Assembly: GCF_025558425.1 (NCBI RefSeq)
Contig: NZ_CP094718.1
Location: forward strand, 930,001-994,000
Reading direction: 5' to 3'
DNA: 64,000 nt
Source: Staphylococcus sp. IVB6240
GTDB lineage: Bacteria; Bacillota; Bacilli; Staphylococcales; Staphylococcaceae
The notes beneath the pieces were generated by a model, which saw only the letters and a program-made list of their open reading frames with translations, had not been told where the DNA came from and ran no database searches. This document shows, piece by piece, positions 1-9,317 of the stretch; the first letter of the stretch is position 1; each line of letters opens with the position of its first letter. Made by a program: the position numbers and the translations under genes.

Positions 1-2
1 GT

Positions 3-596
3 AAAGTCTTATTCGTAGGTACTAAAAAACAAGCACAAGAATCAGTGAAAGCTGAAGCAGAACGTGCTGGTCAATTCTACGTTAACCAAAGATGGTTAGG
101 TGGAATCTTAACAAACTTCAAAACAATTTCTAAACGTGTACACCGCATTTCAGAAATTGAAAAAATGGAAGAAGACGGTACATTCGACGTACTTCCTAAA
201 AAAGAAGTTGTTGAACTTAAAAAAGAATACGACCGTTTAATCAAATTCTTAGGCGGTATTCGTGATATGAAATCAATGCCTCAAGCATTATTCGTAGTTG
301 ACCCTCGTAAAGAGCGTAACGCGATTGCTGAAGCACGTAAATTAAACATTCCAATCGTTGGTATTGTTGATACAAACTGTGACCCAGATGAAATCGACTA
401 CGTTATCCCAGCGAACGATGACGCGATTCGTGCGGTTAAATTATTAACTGGTAAAATGGCTGACGCTGTCTTAGAAGGTCAACAAGGCGTATCTAACGAC
501 GAAGTAGCAGCTGAGCAAAACATCGACTTAAATGAAGATGAAAAAGCAGAAACAACTGAAGCAGAATCAACTGAAGCATCTGTTGAATCTAAGTAA
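3..596 (+). CDS. rpsB: 30S ribosomal protein S2 (5' end missing)
   Basis: Small-subunit ribosomal protein S2. The reading frame is already open at base 3 and continues in S2-like sequence ([10 protein letters not shown]) to the stop at 594-596, so the true start lies upstream of the window. About 197 codons are visible. The motif NQRWLGG and the region around [12 protein letters not shown] are typical of S2. The last 40 or so residues form an acidic Glu/Thr/Ser tail, as in other staphylococcal S2 proteins. A strong intrinsic terminator follows directly, separating it from tsf, although the two genes usually belong together. An internal GTG at 45 is not the real start. Confidence 0.95.
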   Translation, partial: KVLFVGTKKQAQESVKAEAERAGQFYVNQRWLGGILTNFKTISKRVHRISEIEKMEEDGTFDVLPKKEVVELKKEYDRLIKFLGGIRDMKSMPQALFVVDPRKERNAIAEARKLNIPIVGIVDTNCDPDEIDYVIPANDDAIRAVKLLTGKMADAVLEGQQGVSNDEVAAEQNIDLNEDEKAETTEAESTEASVESK

Positions 597-611
597 GTAG
601 AATCTTTAAAT

Positions 612-647
612 GGGTGATAAGATATTGATGCTTATCTCCCTTTTTTT
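612..647 (+). terminator. Intrinsic terminator between rpsB and tsf
   Basis: Stem GGGTGATAAG (612-621) pairs with CTTATCTCCC (631-640) with one T-T mismatch, followed by seven T. It lies 16 bases after the rpsB stop and would lower, or set the ratio of, readthrough into tsf. Confidence 0.8.
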
Positions 648-683
648 AAAATAAACTATAAATTAATATTGGAGGAATACTGA

Positions 684-1562
684 ATGGCAATTTCAGCTAA
701 ACTTGTAAAAGAATTACGTGAAAGAACTGGCGCTGGTATGATGGATTGTAAAAAAGCGCTTGAAGCAACTGAAGGTGATATCGATAAAGCGATTGACTAC
801 CTTCGTGAAAAAGGTATCGCAAAAGCTGCTAAGAAAGCAGACCGTATTGCAGCTGAAGGTATTACACATGTAGAAGTTAAAGGTAACGACGCTGTAGTTG
901 TAGAAATCAACTCTGAAACTGACTTCGTTGCACGTAACGAAGGTTTCCAAGAGCTTGTAAAAGAAATCGCTAACCAAATCCTTGACACTAAAGTTGATAC
1001 TGTAGAAGCATTAAATGAAACAACATTACCAAACGGTAAAAAAGTTTCTGAACACATGACAGAAGCAATTTCAACAATCGGTGAAAAATTAAGCTTACGT
1101 CGTTTCGAAGTAAGAACTAAAACTGATAATGATGCATTCGGTGCATACTTACACATGGGTGGACGCATTGGTGTACTTTCAGTTGTTGAAGGTTCAACTG
1201 ACGAAGAAGCTGCAAAAGACGTTGCTATGCACATCGCTGCAATCAACCCTAAATATGTTTCATCTGATCAAGTAAGCGAAGAAGAAATCGCTCACGAAAG
1301 AGAAGTATTAAAACAACAAGCATTAAACGAAGGTAAACCAGAAAACATCGTTGAAAAAATGGTTGAAGGTCGTTTACGTAAATATTTACAAGAAATCTGT
1401 GCAGTTAACCAAGACTTCGTTAAAGATCCTGACCAAACTGTTGAACAATTCCTTAAATCAAAAGGTGGTAAATTAGTTGACTTCGTACGTTACGAAGTTG
1501 GTGAAGGTTTAGAAAAACGCGAAGAAAACTTTGCGGACGAAGTAAAAGGACAAATGAAATAA
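684..1562 (+). CDS. tsf: Translation elongation factor Ts
   Basis: Guanine nucleotide exchange factor that recycles EF-Tu-GDP to EF-Tu-GTP in the cytoplasm. The 292-residue length is normal for the family. The N-terminal UBA-like helix region carries the signature [13 protein letters not shown] (residues 14-26), and the EF-Tu contact motif TDFV is at 79-82. Two dimerisation-type core domains follow to about residue 275. The start ATG has a good ribosome binding site, GGAGGA at 671-676. It follows rpsB after a terminator and precedes a structured 150-base gap before pyrH. Confidence 0.96.
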   Translation: MAISAKLVKELRERTGAGMMDCKKALEATEGDIDKAIDYLREKGIAKAAKKADRIAAEGITHVEVKGNDAVVVEINSETDFVARNEGFQELVKEIANQILDTKVDTVEALNETTLPNGKKVSEHMTEAISTIGEKLSLRRFEVRTKTDNDAFGAYLHMGGRIGVLSVVEGSTDEEAAKDVAMHIAAINPKYVSSDQVSEEEIAHEREVLKQQALNEGKPENIVEKMVEGRLRKYLQEICAVNQDFVKDPDQTVEQFLKSKGGKLVDFVRYEVGEGLEKREENFADEVKGQMK

Positions 1563-1582
1563 TCAACACGGTTTTGTATAAG

Positions 1583-1673
1583 AAAGAAGACACCTGTTGT
1601 GTCCTCCTTTGCATGACTTCAATGCATTGATGTTGAAGCCGTGGCTAAGGAAGATACCTATTGTGTCTTCTTT
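1583..1673 (+). promoter_or_regulatory. Tandem hairpins between tsf and pyrH
   Basis: Two similar hairpins follow tsf: GAAGACAC-CTGTT-GTGTCCTC (from 1586) and GAAGATAC-CTATT-GTGTCTTC (to 1670), each followed by a short T-rich stretch. The first left arm AAAGAAGACAC (1583-1593) is also perfectly complementary to the last right arm GTGTCTTCTTT (1663-1673), so a long-range 11-bp stem competes with the two local stems. A third small stem, CTTCAA/TTGAAG, lies between them. The second hairpin could be the tsf terminator. The competing pairings suggest, but do not prove, an attenuator for pyrH. Confidence 0.5.
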
Positions 1674-1714
1674 ACTTGTATTGTTCCATATAATATGTAT
1701 AGAGAGGTTAATTA

Positions 1715-2440
1715 ATGATGACTGAAACTTCAAAATATAAGCGTGTCGTTTTGAAACTTAGTGGAGAAGCATTGGCAGGAGAAAAAGGATTTGGTATTAA
1801 TCCAATCATTATCAAAAGTATTGCACAACAAGTAGCTGAAGTAGCGAAACTTGATACAGAAGTAGCCGTTATTGTTGGTGGCGGTAACATCTGGAGAGGG
1901 AAAACGGGAAGTGACTTAGGCATGGACCGTGGTACTGCGGACTACATGGGAATGCTTGCAACAGTAATGAACGCATTAGCATTACAAGATAGTCTCGAAC
2001 AACTTGATTGTGATACGCGCGTGTTAACATCAATTGAGATGAAACAAGTAGCAGAACCTTATATTCGTCGTCGTGCTATTCGTCATTTAGAGAAAAAACG
2101 TGTTGTTATTTTTGCAGCAGGTATTGGTAACCCATACTTCTCTACTGATACAACAGCAGCATTACGTGCAGCTGAAGTAGAAGCAGAAGTAATCTTAATG
2201 GGTAAAAACAATGTAGATGGCGTTTACTCAGCTGATCCAAAAGTAGATCCAAATGCACAAAAATATGAGCGCCTAACTTACATCCAATTATTACAAGAAG
2301 GATTACAAGTAATGGACTCAACAGCCTCTTCATTCTGTATGGACAACGATATTCCATTAAAAGTCTTCTCAATTATGGAAGAAGGAAATATCAAACGTGC
2401 TGTATTAGGTGAAGATATTGGAACAATCATTACAAAATAA
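1715..2440 (+). CDS. pyrH: UMP kinase
   Basis: Phosphorylates UMP to UDP with ATP in pyrimidine nucleotide synthesis; the bacterial enzyme is a hexamer of amino-acid-kinase folds. KLSGEAL (residues 14-20) and the phosphate-binding GGGNIWRG (55-62) are the family motifs, and [10 protein letters not shown] appears further on. Two adjacent ATG codons (1715 and 1718) lie behind GAGAGG at 1702-1707. The first has 7-base spacing, giving 241 residues; the second would give 240, the usual length. It is followed 18 bases later by frr, the standard pair. The structured leader upstream may regulate it. Confidence 0.95.
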   Translation: MMTETSKYKRVVLKLSGEALAGEKGFGINPIIIKSIAQQVAEVAKLDTEVAVIVGGGNIWRGKTGSDLGMDRGTADYMGMLATVMNALALQDSLEQLDCDTRVLTSIEMKQVAEPYIRRRAIRHLEKKRVVIFAAGIGNPYFSTDTTAALRAAEVEAEVILMGKNNVDGVYSADPKVDPNAQKYERLTYIQLLQEGLQVMDSTASSFCMDNDIPLKVFSIMEEGNIKRAVLGEDIGTIITK

Positions 2441-2458
2441 TATAGAGGTGAGTTATTA

Positions 2459-3013
2459 ATGAATGCAATTATTAAAGACGCAAAAGATCGTATGAAAAAA
2501 TCTGCAGAAAACTTATCGCGTGAATTAGCACAAATTAATGCTGGTCGCGCCAATTCAAACCTTTTAGCAGGCGTTAATGCAGATTACTATGGTGCACCAA
2601 CACCTGTTCAACAATTAGCAAGTATCAATGTGCCTGAAGCACGTTTATTAGTGATTTCTCCATATGATAAAACATCATTAAAAGAAATCGAACGTGCCAT
2701 CATTGCTGCAAACTTAGGTGTGAACCCTACAAGTGATGGTGAAGTGATCCGTATTACTGTGCCTGCTTTAACTGAAGAACGTCGTAAAGAACTTGTTAAA
2801 GAAGTGAAGAAAACAGGTGAAAACGCAAAAGTTTCAGTTCGTAACATTCGTCGTGATGCGAATGACTCATTGAAAAAACAAGAGAAAAACGGTGAAATTT
2901 CAGAAGATGAATTACGTTCTTCTTCAGATGAAGTACAAGATGTTACGAATGAAGCAATTAAAGAAATTGATCAACTCGTTGCAGATAAAGAAAAAGATAT
3001 TATGTCTGTATAG
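2459..3013 (+). CDS. frr: Ribosome recycling factor
   Basis: Splits post-termination ribosomes together with EF-G. The 184-residue protein has the expected long three-helix bundle with a small inserted domain. [11 protein letters not shown] near residues 26-36 and [10 protein letters not shown] near 127-136 match the family. The ribosome binding site AGAGGTG sits 8-9 bases before ATG. It is probably cotranscribed with pyrH, from which it is separated by only 18 bases. A terminator lies about 150 bases downstream. Confidence 0.95.
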   Translation: MNAIIKDAKDRMKKSAENLSRELAQINAGRANSNLLAGVNADYYGAPTPVQQLASINVPEARLLVISPYDKTSLKEIERAIIAANLGVNPTSDGEVIRITVPALTEERRKELVKEVKKTGENAKVSVRNIRRDANDSLKKQEKNGEISEDELRSSSDEVQDVTNEAIKEIDQLVADKEKDIMSV

Positions 3014-3167
3014 ATGATACGTATTGCGTCTATTCATCTCATAATGTGGCATCGCGTTATATATGATGTGGATGGAAATCTTCATGTATAGAAGTGGTTA
3101 TTACAATTTGAGATGTGAATGGAAATGAGTGCCATTCGATAGGTGAACAATAGGAATCAAAATACTG

Positions 3168-3204
3168 AAACTGTACCGAATCAGACTTTGGTACAGTTTT
3201 TTTT
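3168..3204 (+). terminator. Intrinsic terminator of the pyrH-frr unit
   Basis: Perfect 10-bp stem AAACTGTACC (3168-3177) / GGTACAGTTT (3190-3199), followed by a run of T to 3204. It separates frr from the uppS operon. The 150 bases between the frr stop and the stem hold no recognisable gene. Confidence 0.85.
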
Positions 3205-3211
3205 ATGTTTA

Positions 3212-3240
3212 TTTAATGAGCTTATTGAGTGTGGTAGAAT
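3212..3240 (+). promoter_or_regulatory. Likely promoter of the uppS operon
   Basis: A weak -35 TTTAAT (3212-3217) and -10 TAGAAT (3235-3240) are 17 bases apart. TG at 3232-3233 gives an extended -10. It sits just after the frr terminator and 65 bases before uppS, with no other unit in between. Confidence 0.5.
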
Positions 3241-3305
3241 GATAGGTGAATGTTTTACTGTAAGATGATATATTTTAGAGACACTATAGGCTCGGAGGAA
3301 CACGC

Positions 3306-4067
3306 ATGTTTAAGAAATTTAGAAAGAACGACGATAAACAGATGCAGCATGATGCGTTAGACTTGCAGCATATACCAGAGCATATTGCGATCATTATGGA
3401 TGGTAATGGACGTTGGGCAAAACAGCGTAAAATGCCAAGAATTAAAGGTCACTATCAAGGAATGGAGACAATTAAGGCGATTACGCGTGCAGCAAGTGAT
3501 TTAGATGTGAAGTATTTAACGTTATATGCATTCTCAACTGAAAACTGGTCAAGGCCACAAGAAGAAATTAATTACATCATGGGACTTCCTGTTAACTTTT
3601 TAAATACATTTTTACCAGAACTCATTGAGAAAAATGTAAAGGTTGAAACAATTGGTTTTATGGATGAATTACCAACTAAAACAATTCAAGCAATTGAAGA
3701 AGCAAAGTTAAAAACAGCTGATAATACGGGTTTAACACTTATTTTTGCGATTAATTATGGGGGACGTGCAGAAGTTATGAATGGCATTCATCAAGTCATT
3801 AAGCAATATAAAAATGCGTCTGATAGTGAGATTGATCAGTTATCTGAAAAAGAGTTTTCGCGTTATTTAATGACATCTGAATTCCCAGATCCTGACTTAT
3901 TGATCCGCACTTCAGGTGAACAACGTATTAGCAACTTTTTGATTTGGCAACTTTCGTATAGTGAATTTATTTTTAATGAAAAAATGTGGCCGGAGTTTAG
4001 TGAAGAAGATTTAACAGCATGTATAAAAACATATCAATCGCGCCAAAGACGTTTTGGGGGATTGTAG
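3306..4067 (+). CDS. uppS: Undecaprenyl diphosphate synthase (cis-prenyltransferase)
   Basis: Condenses farnesyl diphosphate with eight isopentenyl diphosphates to make the C55 carrier lipid for peptidoglycan and teichoic acid. The 253-residue length is normal. MDGNGRWA (residues 31-38) contains the catalytic Asp32, and the substrate-binding [11 protein letters not shown] is near 200-210. The C terminus [10 protein letters not shown] is typical. ATG at 3306 follows GGAGGA (3294-3299). It heads an operon with cdsA (start 15 bases after this stop), dxr, rseP and proS, tying carrier lipid, phospholipid and isoprenoid precursor supply together. Confidence 0.95.
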   Translation: MFKKFRKNDDKQMQHDALDLQHIPEHIAIIMDGNGRWAKQRKMPRIKGHYQGMETIKAITRAASDLDVKYLTLYAFSTENWSRPQEEINYIMGLPVNFLNTFLPELIEKNVKVETIGFMDELPTKTIQAIEEAKLKTADNTGLTLIFAINYGGRAEVMNGIHQVIKQYKNASDSEIDQLSEKEFSRYLMTSEFPDPDLLIRTSGEQRISNFLIWQLSYSEFIFNEKMWPEFSEEDLTACIKTYQSRQRRFGGL

Positions 4068-4081
4068 ATAGGAGTATTGAG

Positions 4082-4864
4082 ATGAAGGTTAGAACGATTA
4101 CAACAATAATCGCACTGATTGTGTTTTTGCCTATTTTATTAATAGGTGGTAACACGTTAATGGTATTTACATTTGGTCTTGCATTAATTGCCTTGAAAGA
4201 ATTGTTGAATATGAATCGAATCCGCTTTCTATCAATACCTGGATTGATAAGCGCAGCCGGTTTGATGATCATTATGCTTCCTGAAGAATTTGGGACATGG
4301 GTGCCGATTTTACAACAAAAGGGGCTCATTATTTTAAGTTTTGTTATTTTAAGTTACACCGTCATGTCTAAAAACCGTTTTAGTTTTATGGACGCTGCCT
4401 TTTGTTTGATGTCCGTAGCATACGTCGGTATAGGATTTATGTATTTTTATGAAACACGAGAAGCAGGGTTACATTTCATTCTATTCGGTCTTTTAATTGT
4501 TTGGCTGACAGATACAGGTGCATACATATTTGGTCGCTCTTTTGGGAAGCATAAGCTATGGCCAGTGATTAGCCCAAATAAGACTATCGAAGGATTTATT
4601 GGTGGTCTATTCTGTAGTCTATTAGTACCAATCGTATTCATGTTCTTTGTATCATTTGACTTGAATATGGTTTGGATTCTTGTCTTAACAGTGGTTTTAA
4701 GTGCGTTTGGCCAGCTTGGCGACCTAGTGGAATCAGGATTTAAACGTCATTTTGGTGTTAAAGATTCGGGTCGTCTCTTACCTGGACATGGTGGTATTCT
4801 TGATCGATTTGATAGTTTTATGTTCGTATTACCATTAATGAATATATTCTTAATTCAAATGTAA
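4082..4864 (+). CDS. cdsA: Phosphatidate cytidylyltransferase (CDP-diglyceride synthase)
   Basis: Integral membrane enzyme that makes CDP-diacylglycerol from phosphatidic acid and CTP, the branch point of phospholipid synthesis. I chose the ATG at 4082 because GGAG (4071-4074) lies 7 bases upstream and the protein is then 260 residues, the staphylococcal size. A longer frame reaching back to 4019 would overlap uppS. About eight hydrophobic segments are visible. The family signature near the C terminus includes [18 protein letters not shown], with the metal-binding acidic residues. Confidence 0.94.
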   Translation: MKVRTITTIIALIVFLPILLIGGNTLMVFTFGLALIALKELLNMNRIRFLSIPGLISAAGLMIIMLPEEFGTWVPILQQKGLIILSFVILSYTVMSKNRFSFMDAAFCLMSVAYVGIGFMYFYETREAGLHFILFGLLIVWLTDTGAYIFGRSFGKHKLWPVISPNKTIEGFIGGLFCSLLVPIVFMFFVSFDLNMVWILVLTVVLSAFGQLGDLVESGFKRHFGVKDSGRLLPGHGGILDRFDSFMFVLPLMNIFLIQM

Positions 4865-4879
4865 AGTGAAGTGAAATAA

Positions 4880-6010
4880 ATGAAAAACATAGCAATATTA
4901 GGTGCTTCTGGATCGATTGGTCAACAAGCGATCGATGTGATTGAACGTCATCCAGATCATTTTAAGTTGGTAGGTTTAACTGTTGGACGTCGTGTTGATG
5001 AAGCTGTTGCGATCGCATCACGACTTCACCCAGAAATCGTATCTGTACAATTTGAAGAAGATGTACAACGATTTTCACACTTAGATGTAAAAGTTGTATA
5101 TGGTGATGAGGGATTGAAGGAAGTAGCGACAGCCTCGCACAATGATCTCGTGTTAAATGCATTAGTTGGGAGTGTCGGACTCCCACCTACCATTGCAGCA
5201 ATAGAACATGGTATTGATATTGCACTTGCAAACAAAGAAACACTTGTTGTTGCAGGTGAACTCGTCATGGCACATGCTAAAAAATATGGTGTGAATATTT
5301 TACCAGTTGATTCGGAACATGCAGCGATTTTTCAATGTTTGAATGGTGAAGATCATCGACAAGTGAAGAAAATTACGATCACTGCGAGTGGTGGTTCATT
5401 TCGAGATTTAACACGTGATCAACTTGAAGATGTAACAGTAGAAGATGCCTTAAATCATCCAAACTGGTCAATGGGTCAAAAGATTACGATTGATTCAGCT
5501 ACAATGATGAACAAAGGTTTTGAAGTCATTGAAGCAAAATGGTTATTTGATTTGGAAATTGATCAAATTGATACAATTTTGCATAAAGAAAGCATTATCC
5601 ATTCGATGGTAGAGTTTGTTGATACAAGTGTCATGGCACAACTTGGAACACCAGATATGCGTATGCCAATTCAATATGCGTTTACTTATCCAAATCGCAT
5701 CGAACATGATGCACCTGCGCTTAACTTAGCAGAAGTAGCACAACTCAACTTCAAAAAAATGGACTTAGAACGCTATAAATGTTTAAAATACGCTTATGAT
5801 GCATTGAAAATAGGTGGTACTATGCCAGTCGTGTTGAATGCAGTTAATGAAGTCGCTGTTGCGAAATTCTTAAACCGTGAGATTGGCTTTCTAGATATTG
5901 AACGTCTCATTGAAAAAGAAATGGACGCACACCAAGTGATCCAACAACCGACACTTGAACAAATATTAGCAGTGGATCATCAGTATAAAAATAAGGAATA
6001 TGAGGTGTAG
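4880..6010 (+). CDS. dxr: 1-deoxy-D-xylulose 5-phosphate reductoisomerase
   Basis: Committed step of the MEP isoprenoid pathway: DXP plus NADPH gives 2-C-methyl-D-erythritol 4-phosphate. The Rossmann motif GASGSIG is at residues 8-14. The divalent-metal and substrate loops [10 protein letters not shown] and [21 protein letters not shown] are intact. The length of 376 is normal. The ribosome binding site is weak (GTGAAGTGAAAT), so translation may depend on coupling to cdsA 15 bases upstream. The annotation is secure. Note that S. aureus relatives are generally described as using the mevalonate pathway, so this gene is listed as a finding. Confidence 0.9.
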   Translation: MKNIAILGASGSIGQQAIDVIERHPDHFKLVGLTVGRRVDEAVAIASRLHPEIVSVQFEEDVQRFSHLDVKVVYGDEGLKEVATASHNDLVLNALVGSVGLPPTIAAIEHGIDIALANKETLVVAGELVMAHAKKYGVNILPVDSEHAAIFQCLNGEDHRQVKKITITASGGSFRDLTRDQLEDVTVEDALNHPNWSMGQKITIDSATMMNKGFEVIEAKWLFDLEIDQIDTILHKESIIHSMVEFVDTSVMAQLGTPDMRMPIQYAFTYPNRIEHDAPALNLAEVAQLNFKKMDLERYKCLKYAYDALKIGGTMPVVLNAVNEVAVAKFLNREIGFLDIERLIEKEMDAHQVIQQPTLEQILAVDHQYKNKEYEV

Positions 6011-6016
6011 CAATCT

Positions 6017-7297
6017 GTGTTTGTAACCATTATTGCATTTATTATTGTTTTTGGTTTACTTGTTACCGTACATGAATATGGACATATGCTTTTTGCAAAA
6101 CGTGCAGGTATTATGTGTCCAGAATTTGCGATAGGGATGGGACCAAAAATATTATCTTTCCGAAAAAATGAAACATTGTATACCATTCGTCTTTTACCAG
6201 TTGGTGGATATGTACGTATGGCTGGAGATGGTTTAGAAGAATCACCTGTTCAACCAGGGATGCACATCCGTATTAAGTTGAATGAACAAGATGAAATCAC
6301 ACATGTCATTCTTGATGATCAACATAAATTCCAACAAATTGAAGCACTTGAAGTAAAAAAAGTGGATTTAGAAGAAGAGATGTACATTGAAGGTATCGCA
6401 GCATATGATGATGCACGCCATCAATATAAGATTGCTGAAAAAGCATACTTTGTTGAGAATGGTAGTTTGATTCAAATTGCACCTCGCGATCGTCAATTTA
6501 CACACAAAAAACCATTACAAAAGTTTTTAACGTTATTCGCTGGACCACTGTTCAACTTTATTTTGGCCTTTGTATTATTGCTCGGGCTCGCATATTATCA
6601 AGGTACGCCGACACCGACCATTGATCAAGTTGCAAAAGGCATGGCAGCTGAACAAATTGGTCTTAAAAAAGGAGATACGATCACTGAAATTGGCGGAGAG
6701 AAAATCAACCATTTTCGTGATGTGAAATCTGCCTTAAAAGAAACAAATGGAAAAGAGACTGAGATTAAGGTGGATCGTGATGGTCAAACCATTACTAAAA
6801 AATTTACACCAGAAAAATCTGAAGTCTCAGTGACTAAAAACCGTAAGCAAACAGATTACCAACTTGGTTTTTTACCAACTAAAGAGCGTTCATTAGTCGA
6901 CCCCATTCTATATGCAGGGGAAGAAACATTACGTTTTGGTAAACTCATTTTTATTGCAGTGGTGAGTATGATTGGCAGTATCTTCACGGGTGATTTTAGT
7001 TTTGATATGTTAAACGGTCCTGTTGGTATTTATAAAAATGTGGACACTGTTGTAAAAACGGGGCTTATCAACTTAATCACTTGGACAGCAGCATTAAGTG
7101 TCAACTTAGGAATTATGAACTTATTGCCAATTCCAGCATTAGATGGTGGCCGTATTTTATTCGTATTATACGAAGCTATTTTTAGAAAACCAGCAAATAA
7201 AAAAGCTGAAACAGTTATTGTTGCAGCAGGTGCGGTATTTGTGATGATTATCATGATTTTAGTTACTTGGAACGACATACAAAGATATTTCTTATAA
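6017..7297 (+). CDS. rseP: RIP metalloprotease RseP (site-2 protease)
   Basis: Membrane zinc protease that cuts within the membrane, typically on anti-sigma factors or leftover signal peptides. The zinc site HEYGH is at residues 19-23 in the first membrane helix. A PDZ domain covers roughly 195-270. The second catalytic motif [12 protein letters not shown], with the metal-ligand Asp in LDGG, is near 366-378. It has 426 residues. The start is GTG at 6017, with the ribosome binding site GAGGTG (6002-6007) inside the end of dxr. Confidence 0.93.
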   Translation: MFVTIIAFIIVFGLLVTVHEYGHMLFAKRAGIMCPEFAIGMGPKILSFRKNETLYTIRLLPVGGYVRMAGDGLEESPVQPGMHIRIKLNEQDEITHVILDDQHKFQQIEALEVKKVDLEEEMYIEGIAAYDDARHQYKIAEKAYFVENGSLIQIAPRDRQFTHKKPLQKFLTLFAGPLFNFILAFVLLLGLAYYQGTPTPTIDQVAKGMAAEQIGLKKGDTITEIGGEKINHFRDVKSALKETNGKETEIKVDRDGQTITKKFTPEKSEVSVTKNRKQTDYQLGFLPTKERSLVDPILYAGEETLRFGKLIFIAVVSMIGSIFTGDFSFDMLNGPVGIYKNVDTVVKTGLINLITWTAALSVNLGIMNLLPIPALDGGRILFVLYEAIFRKPANKKAETVIVAAGAVFVMIIMILVTWNDIQRYFL

Positions 7298-7324
7298 TTC
7301 ATATAAAGGGAGGCATTTTTAAGA

Positions 7325-9028
7325 ATGAAGCAATCGAAAGTCTTTATACCGACATTACGTGAGGTTCCTGCAGAAGCAGAGGCAATCAGCCACCAACTTC
7401 TTTTGAAAGCAGGAATGATTAAACAAAATACAGCAGGTGTGTACAGTTATTTACCACTTGCAACAAAAGCTATTCACAAAATTTCAGAAATTATTCGTGA
7501 AGAAATGGAACGTATTGATGCTGTAGAAGTGGTAATGCCAGTTTTACAACATGCAGAATTATGGCAAGAATCAGGACGTTGGGAAGCATATGGCGCAGAA
7601 CTGATGCGTTTACGTGATCGTAACCAACGTGAATTTGCATTAGGACCAACGCATGAAGAAGTCATCACATCATTAGTTCGTGATGAATTGCGTTCATATA
7701 AACAATTACCATTAACACTTTTCCAAATTCAAACAAAGTTCCGTGATGAAAAGCGCCCACGTTTTGGTTTATTACGCGGTCGTGAATTTATCATGAAAGA
7801 TGCTTATTCTTTCCACACGGATGAAGACTCTTTAATGAAGACGTATCAAGATATGTATGATGCTTATAAACGCATTTTCAAACGTGTCGGTTTAAATGTA
7901 CGTCCAGTTGTTGCTGACTCAGGTGCGATTGGTGGGAATTATACACATGAATTCCATGCATTGAGTGCGATAGGTGAAGATACGATTGTTTACAGTGAAA
8001 ATAGTGATTATGCTGCAAATATTGAAAAAGCAGAAGTTGTTTATACACCATCTGATGCAGAAAAAGAAGCACCAAAAGCATTAGAAAAAATCGCAACACC
8101 AAATATTAAAACGGCGAAAGACCTTGCAGAATTATTAGAATTACCATTAGAACAAACAACGAAATCAATGATATTTAAAGTGGATGGCGACTTTGCGATG
8201 ATTTTAATTAGAGGACACCATGAAATCAATGACGTGAAGTTAAAAGATTACTTCCAAACAGATAACATTGAAATGGCAACGGAAGATGAGATTCGCAATT
8301 TATTAGGAGCTGCTCCTGGATCATTAGGCCCTGTTACAGATCGTGATATTAAAGTGTACGCAGATCATTCTGTACAAGACTTAGTCAATATCCCAGTAGG
8401 TGCGAATGAAGATGGCTATCACTTCGTCAATGCTGTGATTGATCGCGACTTTACAGTAGATGGCTTTGGAGACTTCCGTTTCATCCTTGAAGGTGAACCA
8501 CTTGCAGATGGTTCGGGACCAGCGAAGTTTGCTGAAGGTATCGAAGTAGGACAAGTATTCGTGTTAGGTGAAAAATACTCTGAAGCAATGAAAGCGACAG
8601 TATTAAATAATCAAGGTCGTGAACAAAACTTAACAATGGGTTGCTACGGTATCGGTGTATCAAGAACATTAAGTGCTGTTATCGAACAACACCATGACGA
8701 TAACGGTATTATTTGGCCGAAGTCAGTAACTCCATATGATTTACATTTAATTACAGTGAATCCTAAAAAAGAAGCACAAAGCGAGTTATCAGATAAACTT
8801 TATGCAACACTTCAAGAAAAATATGATGTGTTATATGATGATCGCCAAGAACGTGCAGGTGTTAAATTCAATGATGCTGACCTTATCGGTTTACCAATTC
8901 GTGTCGTTGTCGGTAAAAATGCTGAAGACGGTATCGTAGAAGTGAAACGCCGTGACACAGTTGAAAGTGAAGAAATCAAAGTCGATGCATTAGTTGATTA
9001 TATCGATGGACTTTATGAGCAACTCTAA
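7325..9028 (+). CDS. proS: Prolyl-tRNA synthetase (bacterial type)
   Basis: Class II aminoacyl-tRNA synthetase charging tRNA-Pro. The 567-residue length and the inserted editing (YbaK-like) domain, roughly residues 225-395, mark the bacterial type able to deacylate Ala-tRNA-Pro. Motif 2 ([17 protein letters not shown]) and motif 3 ([17 protein letters not shown]) are both present, and a C-terminal anticodon-binding domain completes the protein. The ribosome binding site GGGAGG lies 10-15 bases upstream. It is the last gene of the uppS operon. No T-box leader is seen in the 27-base gap. Confidence 0.96.
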   Translation: MKQSKVFIPTLREVPAEAEAISHQLLLKAGMIKQNTAGVYSYLPLATKAIHKISEIIREEMERIDAVEVVMPVLQHAELWQESGRWEAYGAELMRLRDRNQREFALGPTHEEVITSLVRDELRSYKQLPLTLFQIQTKFRDEKRPRFGLLRGREFIMKDAYSFHTDEDSLMKTYQDMYDAYKRIFKRVGLNVRPVVADSGAIGGNYTHEFHALSAIGEDTIVYSENSDYAANIEKAEVVYTPSDAEKEAPKALEKIATPNIKTAKDLAELLELPLEQTTKSMIFKVDGDFAMILIRGHHEINDVKLKDYFQTDNIEMATEDEIRNLLGAAPGSLGPVTDRDIKVYADHSVQDLVNIPVGANEDGYHFVNAVIDRDFTVDGFGDFRFILEGEPLADGSGPAKFAEGIEVGQVFVLGEKYSEAMKATVLNNQGREQNLTMGCYGIGVSRTLSAVIEQHHDDNGIIWPKSVTPYDLHLITVNPKKEAQSELSDKLYATLQEKYDVLYDDRQERAGVKFNDADLIGLPIRVVVGKNAEDGIVEVKRRDTVESEEIKVDALVDYIDGLYEQL

Positions 9029-9047
9029 GCTTTCAATTGCAAGCATT

Positions 9048-9257
9048 TGCTATAATAGAATATAATTGTTGAGATTAATGATATGAAAATGAGATTGAGA
9101 CATAGTAAATTTATGTTTTGAGAAACAGTTACTATAAGTGATGAGACAAAATGAAAAGCACTTTTGTTCCAAACTCTACAAAGCTCGTTAAACTCAAGCA
9201 TCCTAGTTGGGGTGGGGCTGTGAACTCTTGTTAATAGTGAGATTTCAGTCCCACTCC
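9048..9257 (+). repeat. Hairpin-rich intergenic element with a promoter-like start
   Basis: The gap between proS and polC contains an extended -10 sequence (TG at 9048-9049, TATAAT at 9051-9056). It then contains imperfect hairpins, including the strong pair GGGGTGGGGCTG (9209-9220) / CAGTCCCACTCC (9246-9257), whose two non-Watson-Crick positions are both G-U in RNA. The GGGGTGGGGC...GTCCCAC style resembles palindromic intergenic repeats common in staphylococci. It may end the proS transcript, form part of a polC leader or be an intergenic repeat. I see no open reading frame of value in it. Confidence 0.5.
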
Positions 9258-9317
9258 TATTCATATTTTTATACATATAGAGGCTTTATCTATACGATCA
9301 ATAAGGTGGATTAAAAT

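Noticed and set aside
714..1246. Two frames on the - strand within tsf
   Set aside because: Antisense shadows of a strongly conserved gene, with no signals of their own.
7298..7324. T-box leader for proS
   Set aside because: The gap from rseP is only 27 bases and contains just the ribosome binding site.
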